64,000 nt of DNA, taken from NCBI RefSeq assembly GCF_003387535.1, contig NZ_QUNR01000004.1:62001-126000 (forward strand). Reading direction: 5' to 3'. Source of the DNA: Paraperlucidibaca baekdonensis (lineage in GTDB: Bacteria > Pseudomonadota > Gammaproteobacteria > Pseudomonadales > Moraxellaceae). This document shows positions 34,764 through 44,240 of this stretch, piece after piece (the stretch's first letter is position 1; every line of letters begins with the position of its first letter). Under the pieces are notes generated by a model. The model was not told the DNA's origin and did not search any database. It worked only from the letters and a program-made list of their open reading frames with translations. The translations under genes and the position numbers were made by a program.

Positions 34764-35910
34764 CAGCGCCGAAAAGACCGAAGAGGCGACCCCGAAAAAA
34801 TTAGAAGATGCCCGCAAAAAAGGCCAAGTGCCGCGCTCGCGTGAACTCTCAACGGCATTGGTCACCTTGGTGGCCGCTGTAACGCTATTTGCCTGGGGGC
34901 CGCAGATGGGCCGCGACTTCGCCAATTTATTGACGGTGTCATTGTCGCCGGCGGTATTAGCCAGCCAAGACCCCGCGCAATTGCCAGGCTTTTTCTACAG
35001 TTTATTAGTCGATGGCCTGTTGCTGATGTGGCCATTGATGGCGATGTGCTTTGCCGCCGCCTTGGTGTCTTCGGTGGCCCTTGGCGGCTGGACGTTTAAG
35101 CTCAATCTGAAGCTCGAGACGCTTAATCCGATCACCGGTATTGGCAAAGTATTTTCCGCCAAAAGCCTCGTGGAATTAGGCAAGTCATTGTTAAAAGTCG
35201 TATTTATTGGTGCGGCCGCTTACGGCTTGCTGAGCTATATGACGCCGTCAATTTTGGAACTCAGCCGCCACAATGCTGAGCAGGCTATGCGCCAAAGTGG
35301 TGGCATGTTGCTGTGGTTTTTCTTGATTGTCAGCTTACCGCTCATTGTCATCGCCTTGATCGATGTGCCATGGCAAATCTTTAGCTTTAACAAACAGTTA
35401 AAGATGTCTCGTCAGGAGGTTCTGGACGAGCATAAAGAGGCCAATGGCAAGCCTGAGGTAAAAGCGAAAATCCGTGAGTTGCAGCAGGCGGCGGCACGTC
35501 AACGCATGATGCAGGAAGTGCCGAAGGCCGATGTCATCATCACCAACCCCACGCATTTTGCCGTGGCGCTGCGCTATCGCGAGTCTGGCGGCGGTGCGCC
35601 AATTGTTGTCGCTAAGGGTGCCGATGAAGTCGCTGCGCGCATTCGCGCCCTTGGTAAAGCCAATAAAGTGCCGCTGGTGGCCTCGCCACGCTTGGCGCGA
35701 GCACTCTTTGCTAGCACTGATTTAGATCAAGAAATCCCTTCTGGCCTCTATCTTGCAGTAGCTCAGATACTGACGTACGTCTACCAGCTTCGGCAGTGGG
35801 AAGACCTCGGCGGCGACTACCCCGACGCACCCAGTCCCGTAGTCGACGATAGCTATTTGACAGGATTTAATGATGAACCCCAGCGAGATATTTCAGACCC
35901 TCACGCGTAA
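34753..35910 (+). CDS. flhB: Flagellar export switch protein FlhB
   Basis: 385 residues. Four membrane helices are followed by a cytoplasmic domain with the self-cleavage site NPTH at residues 265-268 (VIITNPTHFAVALRY). Cleavage switches export from rod/hook to filament proteins, controlled by FliK. The N-terminus SDDSAEKTEEATPKKLEDAR is typical. The 3' end overlaps flhA by 41 bases. A separate gene for the C-terminal domain alone (42754-43056) is also present. Confidence 0.97.
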   Translation: MSDDSAEKTEEATPKKLEDARKKGQVPRSRELSTALVTLVAAVTLFAWGPQMGRDFANLLTVSLSPAVLASQDPAQLPGFFYSLLVDGLLLMWPLMAMCFAAALVSSVALGGWTFKLNLKLETLNPITGIGKVFSAKSLVELGKSLLKVVFIGAAAYGLLSYMTPSILELSRHNAEQAMRQSGGMLLWFFLIVSLPLIVIALIDVPWQIFSFNKQLKMSRQEVLDEHKEANGKPEVKAKIRELQQAAARQRMMQEVPKADVIITNPTHFAVALRYRESGGGAPIVVAKGADEVAARIRALGKANKVPLVASPRLARALFASTDLDQEIPSGLYLAVAQILTYVYQLRQWEDLGGDYPDAPSPVVDDSYLTGFNDEPQRDISDPHA

Positions 35911-37978
35911 CGGCTTAGGCATTTTATTACTGATCATGGCGCTGCTGGCCATGCTGGTGATTCCTATTCCGCCGATTTTGTTGGATCTGTTTTTCACCTT
36001 CAATATCGCCTTGTCGCTGATCATTATTTTTGCCGTGGTCTATGTAAAGCGGCCCATGGACTTCAACTCATTTCCATCTATTTTGCTGCTCGCCACGCTG
36101 CTGCGCTTGGGCCTCAACGTGGCATCGACACGGGTAGTGCTGATGGATGGCCACAACGGTCCCGGTGCCGCGGGCCATGTCATTGAGTCATTTGGCGCCT
36201 TTGTCATTGGCGGCGATTTTGCGGTCGGCATCGTGGTCTTTGCGATCTTGGTGATCATCAATTTTATGGTGGTGACCAAAGGTGCTGGCCGAGTCTCGGA
36301 AGTGACCGCGCGCTTTACCTTGGACTCTTTGCCCGGCAAACAAATGGCCATCGATGCCGATTTAAACGCCGGCGTGTTGACGCAAGATCAAGCTCGCCAA
36401 CGCCGCGAGGACGTGCGCACGGAGGCCGATTTCTATGGCTCCATGGACGGTGCCAGCAAGTTTGTGCGCGGGGATGCCATTGCCGGCATCTTGATTTTGT
36501 TTATTAACATCTTCGGTGGTTTGGCGATTGGCATGCTGCAGCACGATCTGTCGTTTGCGCAGGCCGCGAATAATTACGTGCTGCTCGCCATTGGTGATGG
36601 TCTGGTGGCGCAAATTCCAGCGCTGCTGTTGTCGATTGGCGTTGCGGTCATCGTCACGCGCATCTCCAGCAGCCAAGACATGAGCACGCAGGTGGTCAAG
36701 CAAGTGCTGGCCAGCCCCCGTGTGTTGTATTTGGCGGCGGCGGTATTGGGCGTTATGGGTGTCATCCCGGGCATGCCTAACCTAGTGTTTTTATTAATGG
36801 CGGCGGCGTGTGGCGGCGGCGCTTGGCTGATGCAGCAAAAAGCCCTAGAGCCGGAGGTGCTCGATGGCAGTGATGCTATGTCGCGTACTGGTGGACTGCC
36901 TGGCGATGCGAAAGCGGCAGAACCCACCGAGCTGCAATGGGATGATGTCACCAATACCGATGTCATCGGTCTGGAAGTGGGCTACCGCCTGATTCCCTTG
37001 GTCGATCGCGCGCAGGGCGGCGAACTCATTGGCCGCATTACCGGCGTGCGTAAAAAGCTCTCGAAAGAACTGGGCTTTTTGGTGCAGTCGGTACATATCC
37101 GCGACAACCTCGATTTAGCGCCTGGCGCTTATCGCATCACCTTGCTTGGCGACACCGTGGCGCAGGGCGAGATCGTCATGGGCAGCGAGTTGGCCATCAA
37201 TTCCGGTCAAGTCCATGGCCAGATTCGTGGCACGGCCACGCGCGACCCGGCATTTGGCATGGAGGCGGTGTGGATTGACCCGTTGCAGCGCGATCAAGCG
37301 CAAACCCTTGGCTATACCGTGGTCGACAACGGCACGGTAATGGCCACGCATTTAAGCCAAGTCATCAAGCAACACGCGCATGAGCTGCTTGGCCACGAGG
37401 AGGTGCAGCAACTGCTCGATGGACTGGCGAAAAGCGATTCGAAACTGGTGGAGAGCTTGGTGCCGAAGCAGCTGCCGCTGAGTGTGGTGGTGCGCGTGCT
37501 ACAAAACCTGCTGAAAGAGGGCGTGTCTATTCGCAGCTTGCGTTTAATTGCCGAGTCGTTGGCAGAACAAGCGCCGCGCACGAAAAACCCCGATGAGCTA
37601 CTCGAAGGCGTGCGCATGGCCTTAGGTCGCATGATTGTGCAAGAAATCAATGGTTTAGAGACCGAGCTACCTGTCATGGCACTCGATGCCGACCTTGAGC
37701 AATTGCTATTGAACTCGCTGAAAGGTGGCGGTGGCGGAATTGAGCCGAGCTTGGCGGAAAAACTGCAAAACGGCCTGTCTGACTTCACTCAAACGCAAGA
37801 GCTCAGTGGCCGGCCTGCCGTGCTGCTGGTGTCACCGGCGATTCGTTCGTGGCTGTCGCGGTTTATTCGCCGCAGCGTGCCGGGACTCAATGTGCTGTCG
37901 TACAACGAAGTGCCTGATAGCAAGGAAGTGCGCCTGGTGTCGACCATGGGGAATAACGGTCGCGTAGGGTTGGCCTAA
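35870..37978 (+). CDS. flhA: Flagellar export gate protein FlhA
   Basis: 702 residues from ATG 35870 (35873 is an alternative one codon later). Eight membrane helices lie in the N-terminal half, with the FHIPEP signature region NFMVVTKGAGRVSEVTARFT and LDSLPGKQMAIDADLNAG. The C-terminal cytoplasmic domain (residues 360-700) docks export chaperones. It overlaps flhB by 41 bases, so translation is coupled. Confidence 0.97.
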   Translation: MMNPSEIFQTLTRNGLGILLLIMALLAMLVIPIPPILLDLFFTFNIALSLIIIFAVVYVKRPMDFNSFPSILLLATLLRLGLNVASTRVVLMDGHNGPGAAGHVIESFGAFVIGGDFAVGIVVFAILVIINFMVVTKGAGRVSEVTARFTLDSLPGKQMAIDADLNAGVLTQDQARQRREDVRTEADFYGSMDGASKFVRGDAIAGILILFINIFGGLAIGMLQHDLSFAQAANNYVLLAIGDGLVAQIPALLLSIGVAVIVTRISSSQDMSTQVVKQVLASPRVLYLAAAVLGVMGVIPGMPNLVFLLMAAACGGGAWLMQQKALEPEVLDGSDAMSRTGGLPGDAKAAEPTELQWDDVTNTDVIGLEVGYRLIPLVDRAQGGELIGRITGVRKKLSKELGFLVQSVHIRDNLDLAPGAYRITLLGDTVAQGEIVMGSELAINSGQVHGQIRGTATRDPAFGMEAVWIDPLQRDQAQTLGYTVVDNGTVMATHLSQVIKQHAHELLGHEEVQQLLDGLAKSDSKLVESLVPKQLPLSVVVRVLQNLLKEGVSIRSLRLIAESLAEQAPRTKNPDELLEGVRMALGRMIVQEINGLETELPVMALDADLEQLLLNSLKGGGGGIEPSLAEKLQNGLSDFTQTQELSGRPAVLLVSPAIRSWLSRFIRRSVPGLNVLSYNEVPDSKEVRLVSTMGNNGRVGLA

Positions 37979-38044
37979 GTTTTGCATTAACCCTATCAGA
38001 GCGCCTAAACAGGCGGCGCACCGTGATTGAGTAAGGGGCAGAAG

Positions 38045-39484
38045 ATGAAGATTCGTAAGTTCAAAGCCGCAAACAGCCATGTTGGCATGCGTATGATTCG
38101 CGAAGCCTTGGGCGATGACGCCAGTATTTTGGCATGCTACGAAGTGGCTGATGGCGTCGAGTTTATTGCCACCGGCGACGACTTAAGCGCCATGGTCAAT
38201 GCTAAGGGCCAACCCGTTGATAGCGAGGCCGCTCGCGTGCAAGCCATGGCCTCGGCAGTGACTCCCCCTGAGCAAGTGCAGCGCCGGCAATCCAACTTAC
38301 GTCATTTAGGTCTGAGCGATGATACGCCGGCCCGCGACGGCGGCGTTACAGCGTCGATCTCCAGTGTTGGCCATAGCGCCAATATTTTGATGCGCAATAC
38401 CCGCGCGGCTGAGAAGCCCACAAAAACGCCACTGCGCGCGGTCAATACCGACAATCAGCAATCCCTAGAAAAAAGCTTACAGGCCGCCAGTGCTTTGGCC
38501 ATTGGCCGCTCAGTAGCGGCTGCTAAGCCTGCCGCTGCGCCTGCTGTCGCCACAGCGGCTGCGCCAGCTCAGCAGTCCCAAGCCGACATATTGGCGCTCA
38601 AGCAAGAGCTCGGATCGATTCGCCATTGGCTAGAAAACCATTTGCGCCAAAGCAGCGTGAGCAGCGTCGGTCAACTGCCCGATAACCTGCTGCAATGGAG
38701 CGATGCACTAGGCCTCGACAGCCATTGGCTACTCAGCAAGCCTGCCGTGCACGACGCCGTAAATGCGGGCCTATCTGTGCCTGAAGCGTTAGCCAAATCA
38801 TTGGCGCAAGGCGTCAAAACTTCGGCTCTACCAAGCCAAGGCGTGGTGTTTATTGTTGGCCCAGCCGGTGCCGGAAAAACCACACTCGTCAATAAACTGG
38901 TGATGTCAGATATCCGTCGCGCCGGCCATGGCGGCCTCGCTTTAATCACCACCGACGGCAATCGCCTCGGTGCCCAAGAGCAGCTGCGCGCGGCGGGTCG
39001 CGTACTCGACGTGCCCGTGCACAGCGCTTTCACGCCCGATGAGCTGCGCGAAACCTTGGCGCGCTTAAGCCAGGAACGGCTGGTGATTGTCGATACTGCC
39101 GGCCTGCAAGCGCGCAACGAAGGCTCATTAAAAGCGTTGGCCATGCAGTTGGCCTGCGCACCCGATGCCGACGTGATGTTAGCGCTACCGACCGACGCCG
39201 ACCCACGCAGCCTGCGCGCCTTAATGAGCCGTTGTGCGGGCCTACCCATTAGCGCCGTGGCATTGACGCGTGTCGACATGAGCTTTGCCCTGGCTCCCAC
39301 GTTGTCGTTGCTTGGCGACTATGGCCTGCCGGTTGCTGCAATTAATCAAAGCCCGCGCATGACCGATGGCATAGATGCTGCAAAGAAAGACATAGACGTG
39401 CTGATTGCACAAACCCTGGTTCAAGCCGACGAGTGCATGAATCCAACGCCAGCGGCCAATGCCAACACGGCCCTAACCGCCTAA
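38045..39484 (+). CDS. flhF: Flagellar biosynthesis SRP-type GTPase FlhF
   Basis: 479 residues from ATG 38045, after AAGGGG. The basic N-terminus MKIRKFKAANSHVGMRMI is followed by a low-complexity region rich in Ala and Pro (about 100-190), then the GTPase domain with P-loop VGPAGAGKTTLVNKL, VDTAGLQ and a G4 site TRVDM in place of the usual TKLDE. FlhF sets the cell pole as the flagellar site. The G4 change and Ala for Thr in the P-loop mark it as a divergent member. Confidence 0.88.
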   Translation: MKIRKFKAANSHVGMRMIREALGDDASILACYEVADGVEFIATGDDLSAMVNAKGQPVDSEAARVQAMASAVTPPEQVQRRQSNLRHLGLSDDTPARDGGVTASISSVGHSANILMRNTRAAEKPTKTPLRAVNTDNQQSLEKSLQAASALAIGRSVAAAKPAAAPAVATAAAPAQQSQADILALKQELGSIRHWLENHLRQSSVSSVGQLPDNLLQWSDALGLDSHWLLSKPAVHDAVNAGLSVPEALAKSLAQGVKTSALPSQGVVFIVGPAGAGKTTLVNKLVMSDIRRAGHGGLALITTDGNRLGAQEQLRAAGRVLDVPVHSAFTPDELRETLARLSQERLVIVDTAGLQARNEGSLKALAMQLACAPDADVMLALPTDADPRSLRALMSRCAGLPISAVALTRVDMSFALAPTLSLLGDYGLPVAAINQSPRMTDGIDAAKKDIDVLIAQTLVQADECMNPTPAANANTALTA

Positions 39485-39541
39485 ATAATTGATTCGGCAG
39501 CGTTTGCATGCCGACACAGCACACGACAAAAAGGAAGCGCT

Positions 39542-40366
39542 ATGAAACCGGTAAACGTTATTGCAGTCACCAGTGGCAAGGGCGGTGTGGGCAAATCCAA
39601 TGTTTCCGTGAATTTGGCCTGCCAGCTCGCCAAACTAGGCCGCCGCGTTTTACTCATGGATGCCGACTTAGGCCTCGCAAACATCGATATTTTATTGGGC
39701 CTGCGCCCCGCGCAAACCTTGGCCGACGTGGTCGCTGGGCGCGCTCATCTACGCGACATCTTAATGGAAGGCCCCTGTGGCATTCGCATTGTGCCAGCGG
39801 CTTCCGGCATCAAGCGGATGGCGGAAATGCAGCCCAGCGAACATGCGCGCATCGTGCAGGGATTTGCCGAGCTAGGTGACGAATTTGACGTGATGATCGT
39901 CGATACCGCCGCCGGCGTATCAGACTCTGTGGTGACCTTTAGCCGTGCCAGCAACCATGTTTTGGTGGTGCTCACCGAAGAACCCACCTCGCTGGCCGAT
40001 GCCTATGGCCTGATCAAAGTGCTGAAGCGTGACGCCGGCATTAGCCATTTCAACATTCTCAGCAATATGGTCAGCGGCGATCGTGCTGGCCGTGCGGTCT
40101 TTAACCGCCTCAATGAAGTCGCGCAGCGTTTTTTGGATGTCAATTTACGCTACGCCGGTGCCATTCCGCGCGATGAGTTTTTGAAGAAAGCCGTGAGCCG
40201 TCAGCGTGCCGTCAGTGAGCTCTACCCAGCCACCGATGCCACCGCCGCCTTTAAGCGCCTAGCCACTGCGGTGAACCAGTGGGCGCCGCCGAGCCAAGCG
40301 CGTGGCCATATTGAGTTTTTTGTTGAGCGCCTACTTGGGGTGCCAAATCTAGCGGGAGTCGCCTAA
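39542..40366 (+). CDS. fleN: Flagellar number regulator FleN (FlhG), MinD-like ATPase
   Basis: 274 residues. The deviant Walker A is VTSGKGGVGKSNVSVNLA, followed by LLMDADLGLANIDILLGL and the switch MIVDTAAGVSDSVVTFSRAS. FleN holds FleQ activity down so that only one flagellum is made. It lies between flhF and fliA as in Pseudomonas. It ends in TAATG shared with fliA. Confidence 0.93.
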   Translation: MKPVNVIAVTSGKGGVGKSNVSVNLACQLAKLGRRVLLMDADLGLANIDILLGLRPAQTLADVVAGRAHLRDILMEGPCGIRIVPAASGIKRMAEMQPSEHARIVQGFAELGDEFDVMIVDTAAGVSDSVVTFSRASNHVLVVLTEEPTSLADAYGLIKVLKRDAGISHFNILSNMVSGDRAGRAVFNRLNEVAQRFLDVNLRYAGAIPRDEFLKKAVSRQRAVSELYPATDATAAFKRLATAVNQWAPPSQARGHIEFFVERLLGVPNLAGVA

Positions 40367-41097
40367 TGAACGCACATGTTGCCTACCAAGCGGTGGCCAT
40401 GGGCAGTCGTGACGAGTTAGTGATGCGTCACGCTGGTCTGGTGAAAAAAATTGCCTGCCATTTGGCCGGTCGTCTGCCCGCGAGCATTGAGGTCGATGAC
40501 CTGATTCAAGCCGGCATGATGGGCCTGCTCGAAGCCGCGAGCCATTTTCAGCACGATAAAGGCGCGAGTTTCGAGACCTTTGCCGGCATTCGTATTCGTG
40601 GCGCCATGCTCGATCAAGTTCGCCGCGAGGGCTGGGCGCCGCGCACGCTGACCAAGCGTGTGCGCGACATGAGCCAGGCGGTGCGGCGTGTCGAGCATCG
40701 CAAAGGGCGAGAAGCCAGCGGTGCTGAGGTAGCTCAGGAGATGGGCGTTAGTCTCGACGAATACCACGATTTATTGCGCGACGCCGGCAGCTTGCGGGTG
40801 TTTAGTCTCGATCAGCTCAGCGAAGACGGTTTCGATGCGCCCGAGTCCGATGATATGCACGACAAGCCATTAGGTGCGCTGCTTGAGGCCGGCTTTACCG
40901 ATGCCTTAGCGACGCAAATCGCGGGCTTGCCGGAACGCGAAAAAATGGTTTTAGCGCTGTATTACGAGCGCGGTTTAAATTTGAAAGAGATTGGCGAAGT
41001 GCTGGAGGTGAGTGAGTCTCGAGTCAGTCAAATTCACAGCCAGGCGGTACTTCGTCTGCGCAGTCGCTTAGGCGAATGGACTGAGGTTGCCGCGTAA
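40366..41097 (+). CDS. fliA: Flagellar sigma factor FliA (sigma-28)
   Basis: 243 residues with the domains sigma 2 (VDDLIQAGMMGLLEAASHF, GASFETFAGIRIRGAMLDQ), sigma 3 (EVAQEMGVSLDEYHDLL) and sigma 4 (LPEREKMVLALYYERGLN and SESRVSQIHSQAVLRLRSRL). FlgM, also in this window, is its anti-sigma factor. Four likely target promoters are seen here: cheY, flgM, fliC and possibly fliS. Confidence 0.97.
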   Translation: MNAHVAYQAVAMGSRDELVMRHAGLVKKIACHLAGRLPASIEVDDLIQAGMMGLLEAASHFQHDKGASFETFAGIRIRGAMLDQVRREGWAPRTLTKRVRDMSQAVRRVEHRKGREASGAEVAQEMGVSLDEYHDLLRDAGSLRVFSLDQLSEDGFDAPESDDMHDKPLGALLEAGFTDALATQIAGLPEREKMVLALYYERGLNLKEIGEVLEVSESRVSQIHSQAVLRLRSRLGEWTEVAA

Positions 41098-41124
41098 GCG
41101 CGCTGCAGAAGAGGACGCACACAC

Positions 41125-41904
41125 ATGGATATCATGACGCTCGCTGGGCTGGTACTGGCTTTCACCGCGCTGCTGGTTGGGGCTATTTTAAAAGGCGCTG
41201 GCCTGAAAGGTTTGTTGGGTGGCGCGGCTGCCATGATCGTGCTGGTCGGCACGCTTGCGGCGGTGATGATTCATACGCCAGGCCCCGTGTTTAAACGCGC
41301 TTTAAAGATTTTCAGTTGGTTATTTAAGCCACCACCCGGCGACATGGAAGCCTTGATTGGCAAAATTGTTGAGTGGAGTCGTATTGCCCGTAAAGACGGC
41401 CTAATGGGTCTGGAGTCGCAAGTGGACGGCGAAACCGATGAGTTCATCAAAAAAGGCCTGCAACAACTGGTCGATGGCGGTGAGCCGGAAACCATTCGCG
41501 GCACCTTAGAGGTCGAGATGGAGTCGAGCGAAGAGTTCGACACAGCGGCGGCAAAAGTCTGGGAATCCATGGGTATTTATGCGCCCACTCTCGGCATTGT
41601 TGGTGCGGTATTGGGCTTGATGGCGGTGATGGGCAACTTATCCGACCCGAGTAAGCTTGGCGCCGGTATTGCCGCGGCGTTTACGGCGACCATTTATGGT
41701 ATTGCCTCCGCGAACCTCTTTTTCCTACCGTTTTCCAACAAGCTCAAGTACCACGTTAAAGAGCAGGCCAAGATGCGCATGATGTTTATTGAGGGGCTGG
41801 TGTCGATCGCCCAGGGTGAAAACCCACGCAATATCGAGGCACGCTTAATGGGCTATGTCGTTCACGCAGCACCAAAGGGCAAGGACGATGGCAAAAAAAC
41901 ATAA
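41125..41904 (+). CDS. motC: Flagellar motor stator protein MotC (MotA family)
   Basis: 259 residues, four membrane helices, with the family block GIYAPTLGIVGAVLGLMAVM and the charged cytoplasmic loop between TM2 and TM3. It pairs with MotD. In Pseudomonas the second stator pair MotCD is encoded after fliA and a cheYZAB group; here it follows fliA directly. The ion (H+ or Na+) cannot be told with certainty. Confidence 0.9.
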   Translation: MDIMTLAGLVLAFTALLVGAILKGAGLKGLLGGAAAMIVLVGTLAAVMIHTPGPVFKRALKIFSWLFKPPPGDMEALIGKIVEWSRIARKDGLMGLESQVDGETDEFIKKGLQQLVDGGEPETIRGTLEVEMESSEEFDTAAAKVWESMGIYAPTLGIVGAVLGLMAVMGNLSDPSKLGAGIAAAFTATIYGIASANLFFLPFSNKLKYHVKEQAKMRMMFIEGLVSIAQGENPRNIEARLMGYVVHAAPKGKDDGKKT

Positions 41905-42742
41905 GCACGAAGACCACGTAAACCACGAGGCTTGGGCAATTCCCTTTGGCGATTTGATCATCTTATTGCTGGCATTTTTCGTGGTCATGTACGCGGTGTC
42001 ATCGGTCAATGAAGGCAAGTACCGCGTGGCGGCGGCGTCGATGGCCGAAGCCTTTAACGGCGCGCCAAAATCGCTGAACCCTGTGCAGGTGGGCGATGTC
42101 AACGCCATGGCCAAGCTCACTTCCATGGCGCCGTCGCTGAGTCGACCGCAAGCCATGGGTCCTGGCGGCATTCCATTGGGTAGCGCGCAGGGCAGTGGTG
42201 TGAATCCCAAGGCCGGGCAAGTGGAAGAGATGGCCAAGGCCGTGAAGGCTGCCATGGCGGATCTCATTGATAAAAACGTGATTGTTGTGCGCACCACGCC
42301 GCAGGGCATTGAGGTGGAGATTCAAACCGATATTTTGTTTGCCAGCGGCACATCCACGCTGTCTGAGCAGGCCATGCACATCATGGAGCGCTTGGCGATC
42401 GTCTTGGCCGGCTTCCCCAACCCGGTGCGTGTGGAGGGCCATACCGACAATGTGCCCATTCATACCGCCACGTTTCCGTCGAATTGGGAGCTCTCGGCTG
42501 CGCGTTCGGCTAGCGTCGTGCATTTGCTCATGGAAAAAGGCATTGCGCCGCAACGCCTGGCGGTCATTGGCGTAGGTGAGTACCGCCCGGTAGCCGATAA
42601 CGCCAGCGCGCAAGGGCGCAACCGAAATCGCCGCGTGGTGTTGGTGATTCCATCCGTGCGTGTTGATTCAAAAGCCGCGAATGACACCGCCGGTGCATCG
42701 ATCTCGACGCCAACACTCGATCAACCACCTGCGGCTCAATAA
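41888..42742 (+). CDS. motD: Flagellar motor stator protein MotD (MotB family)
   Basis: 284 residues from ATG 41888. One membrane helix (IPFGDLIILLLAFFVVMYAVS) contains the ion-carrying Asp. A linker of about 100 residues leads to the OmpA-like peptidoglycan-binding domain (VEGHTDNVPIHTATFPSNWE, ARAASVVHLL). It starts inside the motC stop region. It anchors the stator to the wall. Confidence 0.92.
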   Translation: MAKKHKHEDHVNHEAWAIPFGDLIILLLAFFVVMYAVSSVNEGKYRVAAASMAEAFNGAPKSLNPVQVGDVNAMAKLTSMAPSLSRPQAMGPGGIPLGSAQGSGVNPKAGQVEEMAKAVKAAMADLIDKNVIVVRTTPQGIEVEIQTDILFASGTSTLSEQAMHIMERLAIVLAGFPNPVRVEGHTDNVPIHTATFPSNWELSAARSASVVHLLMEKGIAPQRLAVIGVGEYRPVADNASAQGRNRNRRVVLVIPSVRVDSKAANDTAGASISTPTLDQPPAAQ

Positions 42743-42753
42743 GCCGTGGGTGC

Positions 42754-43056
42754 TTAGTCGTTAGGATGGTCAAATGTCCGGCGGTCGTGCCGGTCGGGTG
42801 CGGGCTCTGGGCTTTTGCCTTTCAAGCGATAGGTAAAAGCCAGCACCTCGGCAATCGCGACAAACAATGACAGCGGAATCTCGTCATCGAGCGCCACGTT
42901 TGAAAGTAAGCCAGTCAGCGCCACATCTTCATGAATCGGCACATCGTGCTCACGCGCCAACGCAATGATGCGCTCGGCGACCTCGGCCTCGCCTTTAGCG
43001 GTGACGCGGGGCGCGCGTTGGCCATCGTAGTGTAGAGCTATGGCTTGATGATTCAT
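42754..43056 (-). CDS. FlhB C-terminal domain protein (FhlB-type)
   Basis: 100 residues with the pattern of the FlhB cytoplasmic domain after its NPTH site: AIALHYDGQRAPRVTAKGEA, ALAREHDVPIHEDVALT and DEIPLSLFVAIAEVLAFTYRL. No membrane part and no NPTH site. Such free FlhB-C proteins (FhlB in Bacillus/Campylobacter, YlqH) may stand in for or modulate FlhB-C in the export switch. It is co-transcribed with fliK, whose stop overlaps its start (ATGA). Confidence 0.85.
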   Translation of the reverse strand: MNHQAIALHYDGQRAPRVTAKGEAEVAERIIALAREHDVPIHEDVALTGLLSNVALDDEIPLSLFVAIAEVLAFTYRLKGKSPEPAPDRHDRRTFDHPND

Positions 43057-44204
43057 GCGCGTTCCGTGAGCACGCCGCGCGCGCTGGTGGGTAAGGTGTC
43101 ATCGTGTGGTAGGCCGCGTTGCGCTTGCACATGACCAACGCTTAAGCCGCAATCTTGCAAGCGTTGGCGTAGCGCCGAGCAGTGCGTGCTAAGCCAGCGA
43201 TGGGCATGCGCCTGCTCCGCATGAAAGGTGATGTGCACGCACTCATCTTGCTGCGCCAAGGTGGCGACAATGGCGCCATAGTCTGGCAACGCAATACTCA
43301 AGGAGACCTTCCAGAGCGCGTGTTGCGGCGTGTCTTTGCCGGCCCCGCGGCGATCTTTACTGAGCTGAATTTGGACTAAATCAATGCCATCGTGATCGCG
43401 CACCGGCAGCTCCATGAGCCAGTGTTGCTGGAGCTTTTGCTCATCGCCGGCATGCATGAGTTGATGGCTGACTAAGCGTGACAAGACCCCGTCAAGTTCT
43501 TGACTGAGGGCGTGTAGTAGCGAATTCGGTATCGATTGCGCCAGCATATCAAGCAGCGTATTGGGCAGACTGGCACGAGCAATGGTATCGATTTTACCGG
43601 CGGCATGTGGGCTGCCGCCGCTATTTAACGAGCTGCTAGCCTCGGGCGTTAAGCGCCGCTTGAGGTCATTTTGTAACTGCAATAACTGCCGCTTTAAGTC
43701 GCCATGGGGCGGTATGATGCCCGCGGCAAGCTGCTGTTCAAAAAATAAGCCACTGTTTTTTAATGTATTTTGTAGGCTATTGGCGTGCATGAGCTGCGCC
43801 GGCGTGGGCAGTTGCGCCAACAGTCGTGCCACGCCTTCCGGCGCTTCGGCGTGCGCGGCCAGTGCCGGCAGCAGGGCCATCAAGCGGCTGGCATCGAGTT
43901 GCTTGGGGAGAAATGTTTTGAGTTGGCTATTGGCCTGCTGTGCTGGCGTTGGTAGCTTATCGACGAGCAAGCGTTTGTCGTCACCGCCAATGACTTGCAG
44001 GCTGAGCTTGTCGCCAATCGTCAGCGCACTGCGGCTTTCGGCAATGCGCTCACCCATTGGCGTGCGCAGTTTATAGCGCAGCAAATCCAGCTGAGCGAGT
44101 ACCTCCACGCGCATCACGCGACCCACCGCTTGCTGTGGCGTGACGAGCGAGGATTGCACCGTTGGCGGCAACACCACGGCGGCCTGATTGGGCGCGACTC
44201 GCAT
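43053..44204 (-). CDS. fliK: Flagellar hook-length control protein, FliK-like
   Basis: 383 residues, Gln/Leu-rich, and no membrane segment. The N-terminal 120 residues (RVEVLAQLDLLRYKLRTPMG) are a conserved block and the C-terminal 90 residues (WLMELPVRDHDGIDLVQIQL, ALPDYGAIVATLAQQDECV) match the FliK C-terminal domain that contacts FlhB. It measures the hook and triggers the switch. Its usual place near fliJ is not used here. A match to FliK is moderate because FliK proteins vary a lot. Confidence 0.72.
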   Translation of the reverse strand: MRVAPNQAAVVLPPTVQSSLVTPQQAVGRVMRVEVLAQLDLLRYKLRTPMGERIAESRSALTIGDKLSLQVIGGDDKRLLVDKLPTPAQQANSQLKTFLPKQLDASRLMALLPALAAHAEAPEGVARLLAQLPTPAQLMHANSLQNTLKNSGLFFEQQLAAGIIPPHGDLKRQLLQLQNDLKRRLTPEASSSLNSGGSPHAAGKIDTIARASLPNTLLDMLAQSIPNSLLHALSQELDGVLSRLVSHQLMHAGDEQKLQQHWLMELPVRDHDGIDLVQIQLSKDRRGAGKDTPQHALWKVSLSIALPDYGAIVATLAQQDECVHITFHAEQAHAHRWLSTHCSALRQRLQDCGLSVGHVQAQRGLPHDDTLPTSARGVLTERA

Positions 44205-44240
44205 AAATAAAGTGCCTCAAACGCTCAGCCTCAAGCCGGC

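Noticed and set aside
42743-42753. Terminator between converging motD and the FlhB-C gene
   Set aside because: Only 11 bases separate the genes and no stem-loop is visible.
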